64,000 nt of DNA from Verrucolacustris sp044348085. Its GTDB lineage: Bacteria; Verrucomicrobiota; Verrucomicrobiia; Methylacidiphilales; Verrucolacustridaceae. The position numbers and the translations under genes were made by a program. Below, one piece after another: positions 9,161 through 18,739 of this stretch (position 1 is its first letter; each line of letters begins with the position of its first letter). The notes beneath the pieces were generated by a model. It ran no database searches. It saw only the letters and a program-made list of their open reading frames with translations, and was not told where the DNA came from. The stretch spans positions 62,001 to 126,000 of the forward strand of contig JBIKTM010000002.1 in the NCBI GenBank assembly GCA_044348085.1. The letters are read 5' to 3'.

Positions 9161-10900
9161 TCAATCTTCAATCAACCCCTTTTCACGGAACAGCACCTCA
9201 TCCTTTTGACTCTTAAGACTCAAACGCCAGTCTGGCGGCAGGGGAAAACGAGTTTCTGTCTTGTAAATCTTCATCCGGGGTCTGGGTGGTTCTTGTTGCA
9301 GTTCCAGGATCGGAACACCTCGGTCGCCAAACCACCATTTGGAAGCTTGGAAAGATGATCCAGCATTATGACCCTCTTGAATTACAGCTGTATTGAGGGG
9401 AACCGGCGTTTGTAGTTCTGCCGCCAGTTCAATCTGCAGATTCAAAATTTTCTCACACTTTCCCATTCCCACAAAATAATACAGCGTCACCAAGAGCACG
9501 TTGATCCCGGTGGCAAGACAGGCAAGCCCCCCTAGCCACCTTATGCCCGCACCCATTAACCCATCGACCCTTAACCTTTTGAAGCCAGCCGCCACAACTG
9601 TCATCAACATCGCAATCAACAAAAGCCAGTTTTGTGGAGTCCACCTTGCCCACCAGACCTGCGATCCGAAAGAAGAAGCCGCTGTGGCCAGAAAGAGGAA
9701 CCACCCAGGCCAGTAAGTTGCCTGACCGCTAAAGACAAGGAGGAGACATCCTAGGCCAGCAAACAGAATGGCTGTTCCATACCAGGGTCCGAAGCCTCCG
9801 GCGCGCGGATCTGGCGTCAGCTCCTCAAACACCCTTAGTTCCCTACGACCAATCTCGAAAGGAAACTTCAGATGTAGATCTGATGCCGATATTTCAGTTT
9901 GTGAAAAGGTGCTACAAACAAACTGCTGAATTCGGTCCATTTTCTGTATCGCTGCCAGATCGCTTGCTCCACCGGAAAAGCCATAACCAGCTCCTGTACC
10001 TGTTGCTACCTTTAGATAATCCATGTTCAAGGGGGCATACTGGCCGATAGAACGGATATAGACACCGAGAGGCCAGCTGACAGCAATAGCCACCACAAAA
10101 AGCAGCAATACCCGCTTCCAACTTCGACTTACCCCTGCAAGAAACAAAAGAAAGATTCCGTCGATAATAATGGCATAGAACACCCCGGAGGTCTTACATG
10201 CAGCAGAAGCTGTAAAAGCCGACACTAGGGCCAGCAATCCCTCCAGACGAACGGGGCCCGACGCCAAAATTCTTAGCATTGAAAAGAGCAGGCAAGTAAT
10301 CAGCGAGGCCACGTGGCCGTCGATCTGGAAGCAAGAAATCTGGTAAACCGCCACCGGATTCAGGGCAGTGACAATTGACAAAAACCACAGCTTCCAGTCT
10401 GAGAAGTCCAAGACTTGGAGGGTTGGAAAAACAAAACAGAAGCAGATCCAGATCAGGGCCAGGTTGATTCCCTTCCCACCTTGCCAAGAACCGTTGATGT
10501 GAGCCAAGAAACCGGCCAGCACATGTCCGAATGGGTATGTATTGAGCGCCGGATCTCCCCTCATTAGGTTTCGCACTGTGATTCCGCGGCTCGTCATCCC
10601 ATCCCAGCTAATGTCGGTAAAATGACCCAGAATCCAGCTGAACAGAATGGGCAGCGCCAAGCCGACGACTGTTAAAGTCAGCGAGATTCGTAATTGATAA
10701 ATTATTCTGGCCACCGACTTCCGACTACCGACTACCGCTATTACTCCCCCCAGTGTTCCGAGGACCCAGACGAGTGACTGCCATCCCTGTATTTTCCCTC
10801 CATGCGTCAACACGTAAACCAGAAACAAATACAGGCAGACCCAACCCGTCAACATCCCCACGCCCAGTGGCCAGAGGAGATCCGCTATTCGCTTCGTCAA
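9161..10900 (-). CDS. Polytopic membrane protein, GT-C glycosyltransferase-like
   Basis: This 579-residue protein has about ten or more hydrophobic segments and a hydrophilic C-terminal tail of about 100 residues (from roughly residue 480). A short acidic loop, DISWDGMTSRGI, follows an early membrane segment near residues 94-105. Polyprenyl-sugar-dependent GT-C enzymes carry their catalytic Asp/Glu in that position. It could therefore transfer a sugar from a lipid carrier on the periplasmic side, but no family is recognised with certainty. The start is TTG at 10900; an in-frame ATG lies at about 10855. A triplicated GTAGTCGG-type DNA repeat lies in the coding region near 10712-10737. Confidence 0.6.
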   Translation of the reverse strand: MTKRIADLLWPLGVGMLTGWVCLYLFLVYVLTHGGKIQGWQSLVWVLGTLGGVIAVVGSRKSVARIIYQLRISLTLTVVGLALPILFSWILGHFTDISWDGMTSRGITVRNLMRGDPALNTYPFGHVLAGFLAHINGSWQGGKGINLALIWICFCFVFPTLQVLDFSDWKLWFLSIVTALNPVAVYQISCFQIDGHVASLITCLLFSMLRILASGPVRLEGLLALVSAFTASAACKTSGVFYAIIIDGIFLLFLAGVSRSWKRVLLLFVVAIAVSWPLGVYIRSIGQYAPLNMDYLKVATGTGAGYGFSGGASDLAAIQKMDRIQQFVCSTFSQTEISASDLHLKFPFEIGRRELRVFEELTPDPRAGGFGPWYGTAILFAGLGCLLLVFSGQATYWPGWFLFLATAASSFGSQVWWARWTPQNWLLLIAMLMTVVAAGFKRLRVDGLMGAGIRWLGGLACLATGINVLLVTLYYFVGMGKCEKILNLQIELAAELQTPVPLNTAVIQEGHNAGSSFQASKWWFGDRGVPILELQQEPPRPRMKIYKTETRFPLPPDWRLSLKSQKDEVLFREKGLIED

Positions 10901-11100
10901 ACCACTATCTGATGTTTTTTCGTTTATGTTTAGGTTCCGGCTTAAAGAAACTGGCGTTTGCTAAAATTAAAACCCTGCCGCCCACCGACAGCCTTTTTTA
11001 TCTTAATCCCAAACGCAAACGATCCACCCCCATGTCCAATATTCTATATCCTATCAATCATCTCTATCCTAATCCTAAAAAGCCTCCCCAACAGTCAGCC

Positions 11101-11472
11101 CTACTTTTGAAAAAATTTTACTCGGGGAAACGTGGCAAAATGCCGATCTTGGGTCCATAGTTCGCCTTGGACAGATTGGGCCGTGGCATAGACAAAAGCA
11201 TCCGCCATAGAGAACTTGTGTTGGTGCGCCAAACGGGCAGCGGAATCCGCTAGTTTCTCATCCATAGGGATAAATTCAAAACGGGAAAGTGCCCGAAGGG
11301 CCAGTTCCATGGCTGATTTACCTCCCTGGGTAAGAGTGTACCGCCCCACTTCATAGCGGACGATGGCCGGCACCAGCAATCTTCCTGCCCGGAGCGCCGG
11401 TTGATACAACTTCGCACGGGAGGAGCCACTCAGTAGCTCAATCCATCCCGAGCTGTCCAACACAACCGTCAT
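11101..11472 (-). CDS. vapC: VapC-type PIN-domain ribonuclease toxin
   Basis: A 123-residue PIN protein begins TVVLDSSGWIELLSG, with the first catalytic Asp at residue 6. It also has YEVGRYT with a conserved Glu near residue 47, AARLAHQHKFSMADAFVYAT with the third acidic site, and LWTQDRHF with the fourth. VapC toxins cleave tRNA or rRNA when not bound by antitoxin. The start overlaps the antitoxin stop by ATGA (11469-11472). The pair lies between the two large glycan gene blocks, with no REP or IS element visible next to it. Confidence 0.85.
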   Translation of the reverse strand: MTVVLDSSGWIELLSGSSRAKLYQPALRAGRLLVPAIVRYEVGRYTLTQGGKSAMELALRALSRFEFIPMDEKLADSAARLAHQHKFSMADAFVYATAQSVQGELWTQDRHFATFPRVKFFQK

Positions 11473-11690
11473 GGAATGGAACGGTCCTGCTCCCCTCGGA
11501 TGGCATCGTCCTGAACGGCAAGCCCTTTCAGCAAGCCGGGAATTTCCTCCAGCGTCAGCTCTTTCACCAACCTAAGGCCCGTCGGTTCTTCTATCGCCTG
11601 GAGGCGGGTGCCTGAAGTGATACCCAATTTTCGCCTAGCTTCGCGCGGAATCACAATCTGGTATTTAGACGAGACGGTTACCGCAATCAT
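11469..11690 (-). CDS. vapB: VapB-type AbrB/SpoVT antitoxin
   Basis: This 73-residue protein begins AVTVSSKYQIVIPREARRKL, a clear AbrB/MazE swapped-hairpin DNA-binding domain (VSSKYQIVIPxxxRxxLGI). The C-terminal half should wrap the toxin. VapB proteins neutralise VapC and repress their own promoter. It precedes vapC with a four-base overlap, the usual antitoxin-first order. The promoter should lie upstream in 11691-11750, which is AT-rich. Confidence 0.85.
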   Translation of the reverse strand: MIAVTVSSKYQIVIPREARRKLGITSGTRLQAIEEPTGLRLVKELTLEEIPGLLKGLAVQDDAIRGEQDRSIP

Positions 11691-11963
11691 AAGAGTATAG
11701 TAAGCAGAAAATGATCGATGTCAAATCACTTTACTTTTTCACTTTTAATGCACTTCCCCCCACATTTATCCCTCAACGACAATTCGGCTTTTTATCCTAC
11801 CCTTGATCTTCATCTAAATCCTGACCTCATTCCCTGCCATATTTCATATCCCAGCCTCCCGCCTGCCCCTTGCAACCCTGCATAGCCTCGGCGAAGCAGG
11901 GCCATCTTTCTCCAATACCCCATCTCCCCATCCTCAAGCATGCCCCCATCCACTTCTCACCCC
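11691..11963. other. Intergenic stretch without a recognisable gene
   Basis: Between the vapB start and the terminator-like hairpin there is no convincing reading frame on either strand. The part next to vapB (11691-11750) is AT-rich and should hold its promoter. The remainder is pyrimidine-rich on the plus strand (many CCT/CCC runs). I see no tRNA, IS or palindromic array here. Confidence 0.5.
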
Positions 11964-11990
11964 GGTTAAAAACGCGTTGCGTTTTTAGCC
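11964..11990 (-). terminator. Hairpin at the end of the WbpM/CapD-type gene
   Basis: A 12-base inverted repeat with a three-base loop (GGTTAAAAACGC, GTT, GCGTTTTTAGCC on the plus strand) overlaps the TAA stop of the dehydratase gene. The stem contains A5 and T5 runs, so it could act in either direction. It is placed where the long minus-strand operon should end, before the VapBC pair. There is no separate U-tract after the stem, so termination is inferred only. Confidence 0.5.
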
Positions 11991-13841
11991 GAGCCAAGGC
12001 GTGTACTCGGGAATCAGCTCCTTAATCTTCTGCTTCGCACGCGAGGTGTTTCCTTTGGCCGACTCCTCGATAATTCCGCGGATGGCTGCTTCGATCACAT
12101 CTTTTTGCAGAAGGCTGACCGATTCGGACTTTAATCTCCAGATCTTGGGATGTTCAGTTTTATCCGTCACCTCCTCATTGTGACTAAGCTCCTCATACAA
12201 CTTTTCTCCCGGTCTTAACCCTGTGTAGCGAATTTCAATCTCCCGACCCGGCTCAAATCCGCTCAGCTCGATTAACTGCCTCGCCATTTCCTCGATCTTT
12301 ATCGGTTGGCCCATATCCAACACAAAGATCTCTCCTCCCTTGCCCAACCTTCCGGCCGTCAGCACTAACCCCACCGCCTCCGCCACGCTCATAAAGTACC
12401 GGGTCACCTCAGGGTGAGTCACCGTGACGGGTCCCCCAGCGGCGATCTGTCGACGGAATGTCGGGATTACGCTTCCCGACGACCCCAACACATTTCCGAA
12501 GCGAACGGAACTGATCCTCATGGAAGGATGATCTTTCTGGATGATCTGTAGCCCGATCTCCGCCATTCGTTTGCTGGCTCCCATCACATTGGTCGGATTA
12601 ATCGCCTTATCGGTCGAAATCATAATGAAATCCTTTACGCCGTGTTTGACAGCCGCTTCCGCCAAAAGGATCGTTTTTAGACTATTGTTGGCGAGTGCCT
12701 CCCCCACCTGCTGCTCCATGAGGGGAACGTGCTTGTGGGCCGCGGCATGAAAGATCATTTCCGGTTTTTGTTGCTCGAGGATCGTTTGGATGCGAGCCAT
12801 ATCGCCCACATCCGCCACAATCGGCATGACCTCACTTCCTGCGCCGTCCTCCTTGAGCTCCTGCTCGATTGCGAAGAGAGATGGCTCGCTTCTTTCGATC
12901 AAGATGAGAAGTCGCGGATGACACGCCCAGATTTGCCGTGCCAACTCCGCTCCTATGGTCCCTCCCGCCCCGGTAACGAGAATTTTTTTGCCTTGAATCC
13001 ACTTCTGAATTGCCGGCGCCTCCATTTCTACCGATTCCCGGCAGAGCAGATCCTCAAACTCCACCGGTTTGATTCGATCGAGATGTAGATGCCCATTCAC
13101 CACGTGATGCAGGGTAGGAATCGTTCGGACAGGAATATTCAATCGTCGGCACTGGGCCACTACGGCTCGGGTCCGGGTAGGGTCGGCCGTGGGCATGGCA
13201 AGAATCACCTCATCAAGATTTAACTCAGCTGCCCCTTTCCGTAGGCTAGCTAAGTCGCCCAAAATTGGCACCCCGTGGATTCTGGTTTGAGTCTTTCGCT
13301 TGTCGTCATCGAAGAGTGCACACACTTGCATTCTCAGATTAGGCCGAGCCATCAGTTCCTCTACCAGGGCTGCCCCTGCCGAACCCGCTCCATAGACCGC
13401 AAGCCGTTTTTTGGCTCTGTCTGAGGGGCCTTTTTCCTGAAATCGTTCCCGCAAAATGCGGATGCAAAGTCGTGCTCCGATCAGTCCAACCGTGGCAAAA
13501 ACAAAGTTGATCACCACTACCCCACGGGGCGGAGTAAGAAGCCCCAGATTGAGATAGTTGGCGGCGAGTAAACCCGCATTAGCCAAAGAAGTAGCGACAA
13601 CAATTTTTTGCGCATCGGGCAATCCGAAATAAGAAAGAAGGGATCGGAACTGCCCAAAGATCCAGAGGAGAGGGAGGGTAAAACCCAAGCTAATTACTAA
13701 TCCCAACTTAAACCGATCCATGTAGGGTGCTGGATAAAAGTCGAATCTCAACTGAAAGGCCGCATAGAGGGATACCGTCAAAACCGCTGAATAGAGCAGT
13801 TGAAGGACGATTACCCGCGAAAATCTATTCCAAAACATCAT
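11985..13841 (-). CDS. Membrane-bound UDP-sugar 4,6-dehydratase, WbpM/PglF/CapD type
   Basis: This 618-residue protein has four or so N-terminal membrane segments, then VYGAGSAGAALVEEL (a first Rossmann fold) and VTGAGGTIGAELARQI (the catalytic NAD fold). The STDKAINPTNVMGASKR motif, with Met in place of the usual Tyr, is the hallmark of long-chain dehydratases such as WbpM and PglF. These convert UDP-GlcNAc to its 4-keto-6-deoxy derivative, the first step to bacillosamine, QuiNAc or FucNAc type sugars. The frame extends to a TTG at 13877; the paired ATGs at 13841 and 13838 are better starts. It is the last gene of the long operon. Confidence 0.92.
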   Translation of the reverse strand: MMFWNRFSRVIVLQLLYSAVLTVSLYAAFQLRFDFYPAPYMDRFKLGLVISLGFTLPLLWIFGQFRSLLSYFGLPDAQKIVVATSLANAGLLAANYLNLGLLTPPRGVVVINFVFATVGLIGARLCIRILRERFQEKGPSDRAKKRLAVYGAGSAGAALVEELMARPNLRMQVCALFDDDKRKTQTRIHGVPILGDLASLRKGAAELNLDEVILAMPTADPTRTRAVVAQCRRLNIPVRTIPTLHHVVNGHLHLDRIKPVEFEDLLCRESVEMEAPAIQKWIQGKKILVTGAGGTIGAELARQIWACHPRLLILIERSEPSLFAIEQELKEDGAGSEVMPIVADVGDMARIQTILEQQKPEMIFHAAAHKHVPLMEQQVGEALANNSLKTILLAEAAVKHGVKDFIMISTDKAINPTNVMGASKRMAEIGLQIIQKDHPSMRISSVRFGNVLGSSGSVIPTFRRQIAAGGPVTVTHPEVTRYFMSVAEAVGLVLTAGRLGKGGEIFVLDMGQPIKIEEMARQLIELSGFEPGREIEIRYTGLRPGEKLYEELSHNEEVTDKTEHPKIWRLKSESVSLLQKDVIEAAIRGIIEESAKGNTSRAKQKIKELIPEYTPWLG

Positions 13842-14108
13842 GAGTGTAATATTCGTCACTTTATGACAATTAAGCAAGAAAAGGGTAAATCATTGTGTTT
13901 AGACCTCCAATGCAATAAGCCTTTGACCTGCAATCTTTAACACTTTTTTGCCATTATCTTCTCAAACACAAAATCCACCCTTCACCCTCTCCATTTCACG
14001 CCACTCGTCCGTGTCCAACGATCGCGGAAAAAATTCAATATCTAAAATTATTTAGCAGTCCTCCGCTCTACCCTCCATCTACCCATCCCCTCCAACACTC
14101 CCCAGCTA

Positions 14109-14669
14109 CTAATGCGCCACCCCTTCTTTCCGTATCACTTTAGAGACTGTCATCCCTAGTATTCTGAGATCCAGCCAGAAGCTTCGGTTCTTCAGATACC
14201 ACTCATCGAGCTTCACTTTTTCTAGAATCGGCAACTCATCCCGTCCGTTGACCTGCGCCCAGCCCGTAATTCCCGGGGTCAGCGCGTCAACTCCTCTTGC
14301 GGTTCGCAAGGCCACTAAATCATCCTGATTGAACAGCGCGGGTCTAGGCCCTACCAGCGACATTTCGCCGTGGAGAACATTGATCAACTGAGGCAGTTCA
14401 TCGAGGCTAGCCCGCCGCAGGAATGCTCCTACTGGGGTGAGAAACTGATCAGGTTTCTTCAATAGATGCGTTGCTACCTGCGGTGTATCGGTCCGCATCG
14501 TGCGAAACTTATACATCGTGAAAACCCCACTGTTCTTACCCACCCGACTGGTCCGAAAAAGGACAGGCCCGGCGGAAGTCAGCCTCACTGCCAGCACCAC
14601 CAAAAGAAAAAGTGGCGCAAGGATCAGCATACACCCCAGCGATACCAGTACATCAAAGATACGCTTCAT
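14109..14669 (-). CDS. Initiating phosphoglycosyl transferase (bacterial sugar transferase)
   Basis: A 186-residue monotopic enzyme has one N-terminal reentrant hydrophobic helix (KRIFDVLVSLGCMLILAPLF), then KFRTMRTDTP, a catalytic DELPQL and SLVGPRP. These are the hallmarks of the PglC/WcaJ-C family, which transfers a phospho-sugar from a UDP-sugar to undecaprenyl phosphate. It therefore probably starts synthesis of each repeat unit. Its length matches the minimal PglC form without the WbaP membrane extension. The frame can begin at a TTG (14696), but the ATG at 14669 fits the family N-terminus. It lies next to the 4,6-dehydratase, which may supply its substrate. Confidence 0.92.
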   Translation of the reverse strand: MKRIFDVLVSLGCMLILAPLFLLVVLAVRLTSAGPVLFRTSRVGKNSGVFTMYKFRTMRTDTPQVATHLLKKPDQFLTPVGAFLRRASLDELPQLINVLHGEMSLVGPRPALFNQDDLVALRTARGVDALTPGITGWAQVNGRDELPILEKVKLDEWYLKNRSFWLDLRILGMTVSKVIRKEGVAH

Positions 14670-14777
14670 AAAGTTTAGCGGCTTACCACCCAACAAGCAT
14701 AATCTCTTAGCACCCTAAGCTGATCGCTGCCTAATTACTGCTCCCTCACTTTCTTCATCTGACCATTGACCAATTCC

Positions 14778-15536
14778 TCACTTCCCCAGAATCCAATAAT
14801 ACGCGAGTCCGATCATCTCCCTTATCGCTGTCTCACTCCTCGCCAATGCTTGGGCAGATGGCAGAAAGCTGAGAGGCGTAATCCCGCTGTTCTCCGAGGT
14901 CTGTAAATCAACTGGAAATGGCGTCACCTCAAATCCACTTTTCCGAAATAGCATTTCGGCTCTTCTCATATGAAATGCACTTGTCACAAGAATAATCCTC
15001 GGCTTACTTCCCATCACCCACCAGTTTCTGCCAACTTGCCTCACAGCAGTCGCCTCTTCTTGCGTATTCTGCGCTTTCCCCGTTACCAGAATCTTATTTT
15101 TTGGAACTCCCAGCCTAACGGCTCTTTGCGCCAGAATTTCCCCTTCGGGCTTGGCATTTGGTATCCACGGCACCCATCCGCCCGTAAAGATTAGCAAAGG
15201 CGCTTTCCCAGCTTGTATAAGATCAACTCCACCTTCAAATCTGTCCACCGCACCCGACCACTCGCCCAGCAAAGCGTTCTTTCGCTCCTCAATCATTCCG
15301 CTTAAGACAACAATTGCATCGGCGGTTTTCACATCCTGGATGACACTCCTGTCTTCCACTCCCTCTACCCACCTCATCAGTTTCCCGCTAATGAATCCCG
15401 TGCTCAGCAAAAGAAGAACCACCAACCCAGTCCAGCATAGGACTTTCTTTCTTAGAATCAGTCCCGCCCCAACCAGAACGATGGCAAATCCGATCGGAAG
15501 AAAGATTGTTGGAAGAATTTTGTTTAGATAAATCAT
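14778..15536 (-). CDS. ElyC/YdcF-like DUF218 membrane protein
   Basis: A 252-residue protein has two N-terminal membrane helices (residues 7-28 and 32-52). The DUF218 domain follows: ADAIVVLSG, LIFTGGW, NTQEEA and VTSAFHMRRAEMLF. E. coli ElyC (YcbC) affects peptidoglycan and undecaprenyl-phosphate metabolism, and the family is often found in envelope gene clusters. The chemistry of DUF218 proteins is not established. Placed between a GT4 gene and the initiating transferase, it may influence lipid-carrier use. The ATG at 15536 gives a good membrane leader. Confidence 0.85.
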   Translation of the reverse strand: MIYLNKILPTIFLPIGFAIVLVGAGLILRKKVLCWTGLVVLLLLSTGFISGKLMRWVEGVEDRSVIQDVKTADAIVVLSGMIEERKNALLGEWSGAVDRFEGGVDLIQAGKAPLLIFTGGWVPWIPNAKPEGEILAQRAVRLGVPKNKILVTGKAQNTQEEATAVRQVGRNWWVMGSKPRIILVTSAFHMRRAEMLFRKSGFEVTPFPVDLQTSENSGITPLSFLPSAQALARSETAIREMIGLAYYWILGK

Positions 15537-15611
15537 TGTTCTTTTTGGTTTTTATTGGATCGCCAAAATACTACCCCATTCATTTTTTAATCTTCTGACT
15601 TTAGCTTGGAC

Positions 15612-16817
15612 TTAAACTAGTGTCTTCCGTCCTGCCCTTTTCCTATCCATCATCGTTTTATTGGCGTCAAGTATGCGCTCGTAGTATTTTAGAAGAGCCT
15701 CTACAAGCATGTCTTGGCGGAAATGTGTTAGCACACGGGTCAATGCACGCTCGCCCATTCTCATCCGTTTTACTGCATCGGTTGATAGTCTGAGAATCGC
15801 ATCCTCAAGCGCCTTTGCACTACCGACTGGGATAAGGGATCCAGTTTCTCCATCGATAATTGCGTCTGACAACCCATAAATATTTGTGCCAATGCTAGGT
15901 ATACCACAGGCAGCTGCTTCGATCACTACAGACCCAAAGCCCTCTCGATAGCTCGGAATAACGAGAAAGTCAGATGCGGCCATATATTCTTCAGGCCTAT
16001 CAGTTAATCCTATCCAGTGAAGATTCTTAGATACCTCTGCCAATTCAGCTTGAATGTATTTTTTCATGCCTGCCTCGTCTGGGCCAACCAGCATGAGATG
16101 AAGATCCGGACAAGACTGTGCGGCTGCAAGAAAAGCAGCACATAATTCCCGAATGCCTTTTTCAGGCTGCATTCTCCCTACGAAAAGGGCGATCGTAGCC
16201 TCATCTGGAATCCCATGCGCCGCTCTAATCTTATTTCCAGTCTCCAAATCAGGATGGAACCGGAGGATGTCAACGCCACATGTGGACCCACTTGCAAGCA
16301 CTTGAATTTTACCTGCTGATGTTACTTTCTCCGTTGTGAGAAACTTAGCTTGTGAATGGCTATCCGATAGTAAATCGGTCGCACAGCGTGAAGTGATTTT
16401 ATCCATCGTCTTTAGCAAGATACGCATCAACCCGCGCTTTGTGGCCCATACTTGGCCGGTGAACCAGTGAATCCGTACCGGTACACCGGCCAGAAACCCT
16501 GCAACTGAAGCCAGTAGGCCCGCCTTGGGAGACATTGAGTGGATTACATCAAAACCCTCTCGCCTAAAGAGATTCCATAAGGAGATGAGGGCAATAAGAT
16601 CTCGAAATGGTGCTATTTTTCTCACTATACAGAATCTGTTAATTGGCGTTTGTCTAAGCTCTGCACGAAGATCTTGAGCTGCTCCGTTTAATGCAATCGA
16701 GACACTATGCTTTCGTGCCAGAGCCAAGATGTGCTGCGACAAGAATGCATTGGCGGTGAATGGAACAGCAACGACGAAACAAATTCGAGCGGGTTTGATC
16801 TGCCCGCAATTGCTCAA
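15612..16817 (-). CDS. GT4 family glycosyltransferase
   Basis: This 401-residue GT-B protein has the GT4 donor site: VGRMQPEKGIRELCAAF in the middle and IPSYREGFGSVVIEAAACG near residue 305, including the EX7E pair (EGFGSVVIE). HSMSPKAGLLASVAGFLAGV lies in the N-terminal acceptor domain. It resembles enzymes such as GlcNAc or hexose transferases of O-antigen clusters. It starts at a TTG at 16817 whose bases overlap the upstream stop (16814-16817); no upstream in-frame ATG is available. Retaining sugar transfer in the cytoplasm is expected. Confidence 0.88.
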   Translation of the reverse strand: MSNCGQIKPARICFVVAVPFTANAFLSQHILALARKHSVSIALNGAAQDLRAELRQTPINRFCIVRKIAPFRDLIALISLWNLFRREGFDVIHSMSPKAGLLASVAGFLAGVPVRIHWFTGQVWATKRGLMRILLKTMDKITSRCATDLLSDSHSQAKFLTTEKVTSAGKIQVLASGSTCGVDILRFHPDLETGNKIRAAHGIPDEATIALFVGRMQPEKGIRELCAAFLAAAQSCPDLHLMLVGPDEAGMKKYIQAELAEVSKNLHWIGLTDRPEEYMAASDFLVIPSYREGFGSVVIEAAACGIPSIGTNIYGLSDAIIDGETGSLIPVGSAKALEDAILRLSTDAVKRMRMGERALTRVLTHFRQDMLVEALLKYYERILDANKTMMDRKRAGRKTLV

Positions 16818-17758
16818 AGTGAGGCCCTCACCACATCCTCAATTCCTTCTGGCATGGGTTTGGTAAAAGCGAATCCGAGTTCTTTGACTATCCGGTCTGA
16901 TGAATATCGTGATCTGCCGGTAAGCGATGCCAGTCGCCCGCTGGTGATCGGCACTCGCATGTGACCTTCCAAAGCTCCGATCACGAGCCGCAAGGGTGCT
17001 GCGGGGATCCGAATACGAGGCGATCGAACACCAACAAGCAAAGCGATGCGTTCAATCAGCGCCTCCCACGTGCAGTCGCTGGATAAGTTATAAATACTTT
17101 CCTTTACAGCTTCTTGGCATGCAACAAGTGCGCGAACAACGTCTTCTACGTGAACGTAGGTCGCAATCGCTCCTCGTGGGCCGATAAAGAAATAACGGCC
17201 ACGACTTACCGCCTTAACCAACGCGAAAAAAGATCCGTTCTTCATGTCCGCACCGATAACATTCGATGGACGTAAAATAACGTGCTCCATATTTGATCGC
17301 CGACAGGCCTCGTCGACGAGCCGATCTGAAACAAGTTTCGTTCGCTCGTATTCGTTAGCAGGTTTGGGTGTTGTTCCCTCTTTGACTATGAGACTTGTTG
17401 GCGGGCCATATACCCCCACACTGCTCAATTGAATCCAGCGCCGAACACCAGCTCTCTTCGCTGCTGTAAGTAGATTCGCAGTACCTTGAACATTTACTGC
17501 CTCCATTTGCGCAGAATTGCTCAGTTCAGCTGCCAGGTGGTACAGGGTATCCACCCCGTTCAGGAAAGCAGGGTCGATCGGATGGCAAAAGTCACCTTGG
17601 TACCACCTTGCACCTTGAAACGTACTTGTAGTTTCAACAGTCCGTCGACTCAGTAATCTCACTTCATTCCCCCCCTCTAGGAGAGTCCTCGCAAGAGGTT
17701 TTCCGATAAAGCCCGTACCTCCTGTGATGGCTACTTTTAGCGAAGGACTGTTAGACAT
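16814..17758 (-). CDS. NAD-dependent epimerase/dehydratase (extended SDR)
   Basis: A 314-residue extended SDR begins VAITGGTGFIGKPLARTLLE with the TGxxGxxG nucleotide loop. The catalytic segment LSSVGVYGP... is followed by NEYERTKLVSDRL, which supplies the YxxxK pair. The family includes nucleotide-sugar epimerases, reductases and dehydratases; in glycan operons similar proteins reduce 4-keto sugars such as UDP-QuiNAc/FucNAc precursors. That role would fit the nearby WbpM-type dehydratase. Exact activity is inference. It is coupled to the downstream GT4 gene. Confidence 0.82.
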   Translation of the reverse strand: MSNSPSLKVAITGGTGFIGKPLARTLLEGGNEVRLLSRRTVETTSTFQGARWYQGDFCHPIDPAFLNGVDTLYHLAAELSNSAQMEAVNVQGTANLLTAAKRAGVRRWIQLSSVGVYGPPTSLIVKEGTTPKPANEYERTKLVSDRLVDEACRRSNMEHVILRPSNVIGADMKNGSFFALVKAVSRGRYFFIGPRGAIATYVHVEDVVRALVACQEAVKESIYNLSSDCTWEALIERIALLVGVRSPRIRIPAAPLRLVIGALEGHMRVPITSGRLASLTGRSRYSSDRIVKELGFAFTKPMPEGIEDVVRASL

Positions 17759-17789
17759 TTAAGAGTGCGCATTATTTCTGCTAGTTTCG

Positions 17790-18710
17790 CTACTTCATCC
17801 GCAAGCCGACAACAAGCCCTTCAAAAAGTCCCAGAAGTGGTTTGAATGTGCTGTACCTTATGGAAGAAGCACAGGTTGCCAAAGCGATTCCCAAGAAAAG
17901 CCATGCCAACCAGAAAGTGTCCCATGAATCCCTGCGGTGTTTTTTGTAAAAGGTGACAAACTCCCTGACCTTGCGAGATTCGCGCCGGCCAAAGGAGTCG
18001 CGGCCAGCTAAGGCAAAGTTGTGCGCCAGCCGTGCGCTTGGATTGATGTAAAGACAGGGTCCAAATTCGCGCTGAACCCGAATCGAGAAATCGATGTCCT
18101 CGATCATGTGAAAGCCACTCGCAAGATCGAATGACACGCGTCCAAATACTTCCTTCCGCCACGCGGACAAGCCACCAGAGAGGGCGGGGGATCGGATCAA
18201 AATGGATTGGAGCTGACCGGCATTCTGCCGCGCACAATCCGCGTATACCCGCGGTCGAGGGTCAGCAAAGATTCCGCGATGGAACAATTCATGAAAGAAC
18301 ACATAGGCACGGCTAGAGTGCGGGGTGTTGGTCACCACGCCAGAAGTGCCCCGCATTCCAGGGTCGGCTATAAATGAGGCCTCGATATGCGAAAGGTATT
18401 CCGGCTCCAACACAATGTCGTCTTCAAGAAAACAGACAATATCACCGGTCGAGTGCAAGACACCGAAATGCTTGGCTTCAACAAGACCCGAAACGCTTGT
18501 ATTATAGATATAATGAAATTCGCACTCTTTTCCCAATAAGTTTCGAAACATGAACAGATCATATTCATGAATTGGCTCACTGCTTTGATCCACAACAATA
18601 AGCTGGTCAGGTCGACGTAGCTGTGTGCCAATTGAATTAATAGCTTTTCGGAGATCGTCTTTCCTATCTTTTGTCGGAACAACTACCGTGATGCTTTTTA
18701 TTTGTTTCAA
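17790..18710 (-). CDS. GT2 family glycosyltransferase
   Basis: This 306-residue protein has the GT2 N-terminus ITVVVPTKDRKDDLRKAINS, the VVDQSS strand and FLEDDIVLEPEYL at about residues 94-106, which carries the metal-binding acidic group. A hydrophobic C-terminal helix (residues 272-290) may attach it to the membrane. The only plausible start is TTG at 18710, since an in-frame stop lies two codons upstream. It sits between the Wzy-like polymerase and the SDR gene. Confidence 0.82.
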   Translation of the reverse strand: MKQIKSITVVVPTKDRKDDLRKAINSIGTQLRRPDQLIVVDQSSEPIHEYDLFMFRNLLGKECEFHYIYNTSVSGLVEAKHFGVLHSTGDIVCFLEDDIVLEPEYLSHIEASFIADPGMRGTSGVVTNTPHSSRAYVFFHELFHRGIFADPRPRVYADCARQNAGQLQSILIRSPALSGGLSAWRKEVFGRVSFDLASGFHMIEDIDFSIRVQREFGPCLYINPSARLAHNFALAGRDSFGRRESRKVREFVTFYKKHRRDSWDTFWLAWLFLGIALATCASSIRYSTFKPLLGLFEGLVVGLRMK

Positions 18711-18739
18711 CGCTTATGCGGATTTAGCTATTTTCGAAT

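Noticed and set aside
10753..11160. Plus-strand frame of 135 codons between membrane gene and vapC
   Set aside because: It spans two minus-strand genes and a repeat-like pyrimidine-rich gap; no domain is visible.
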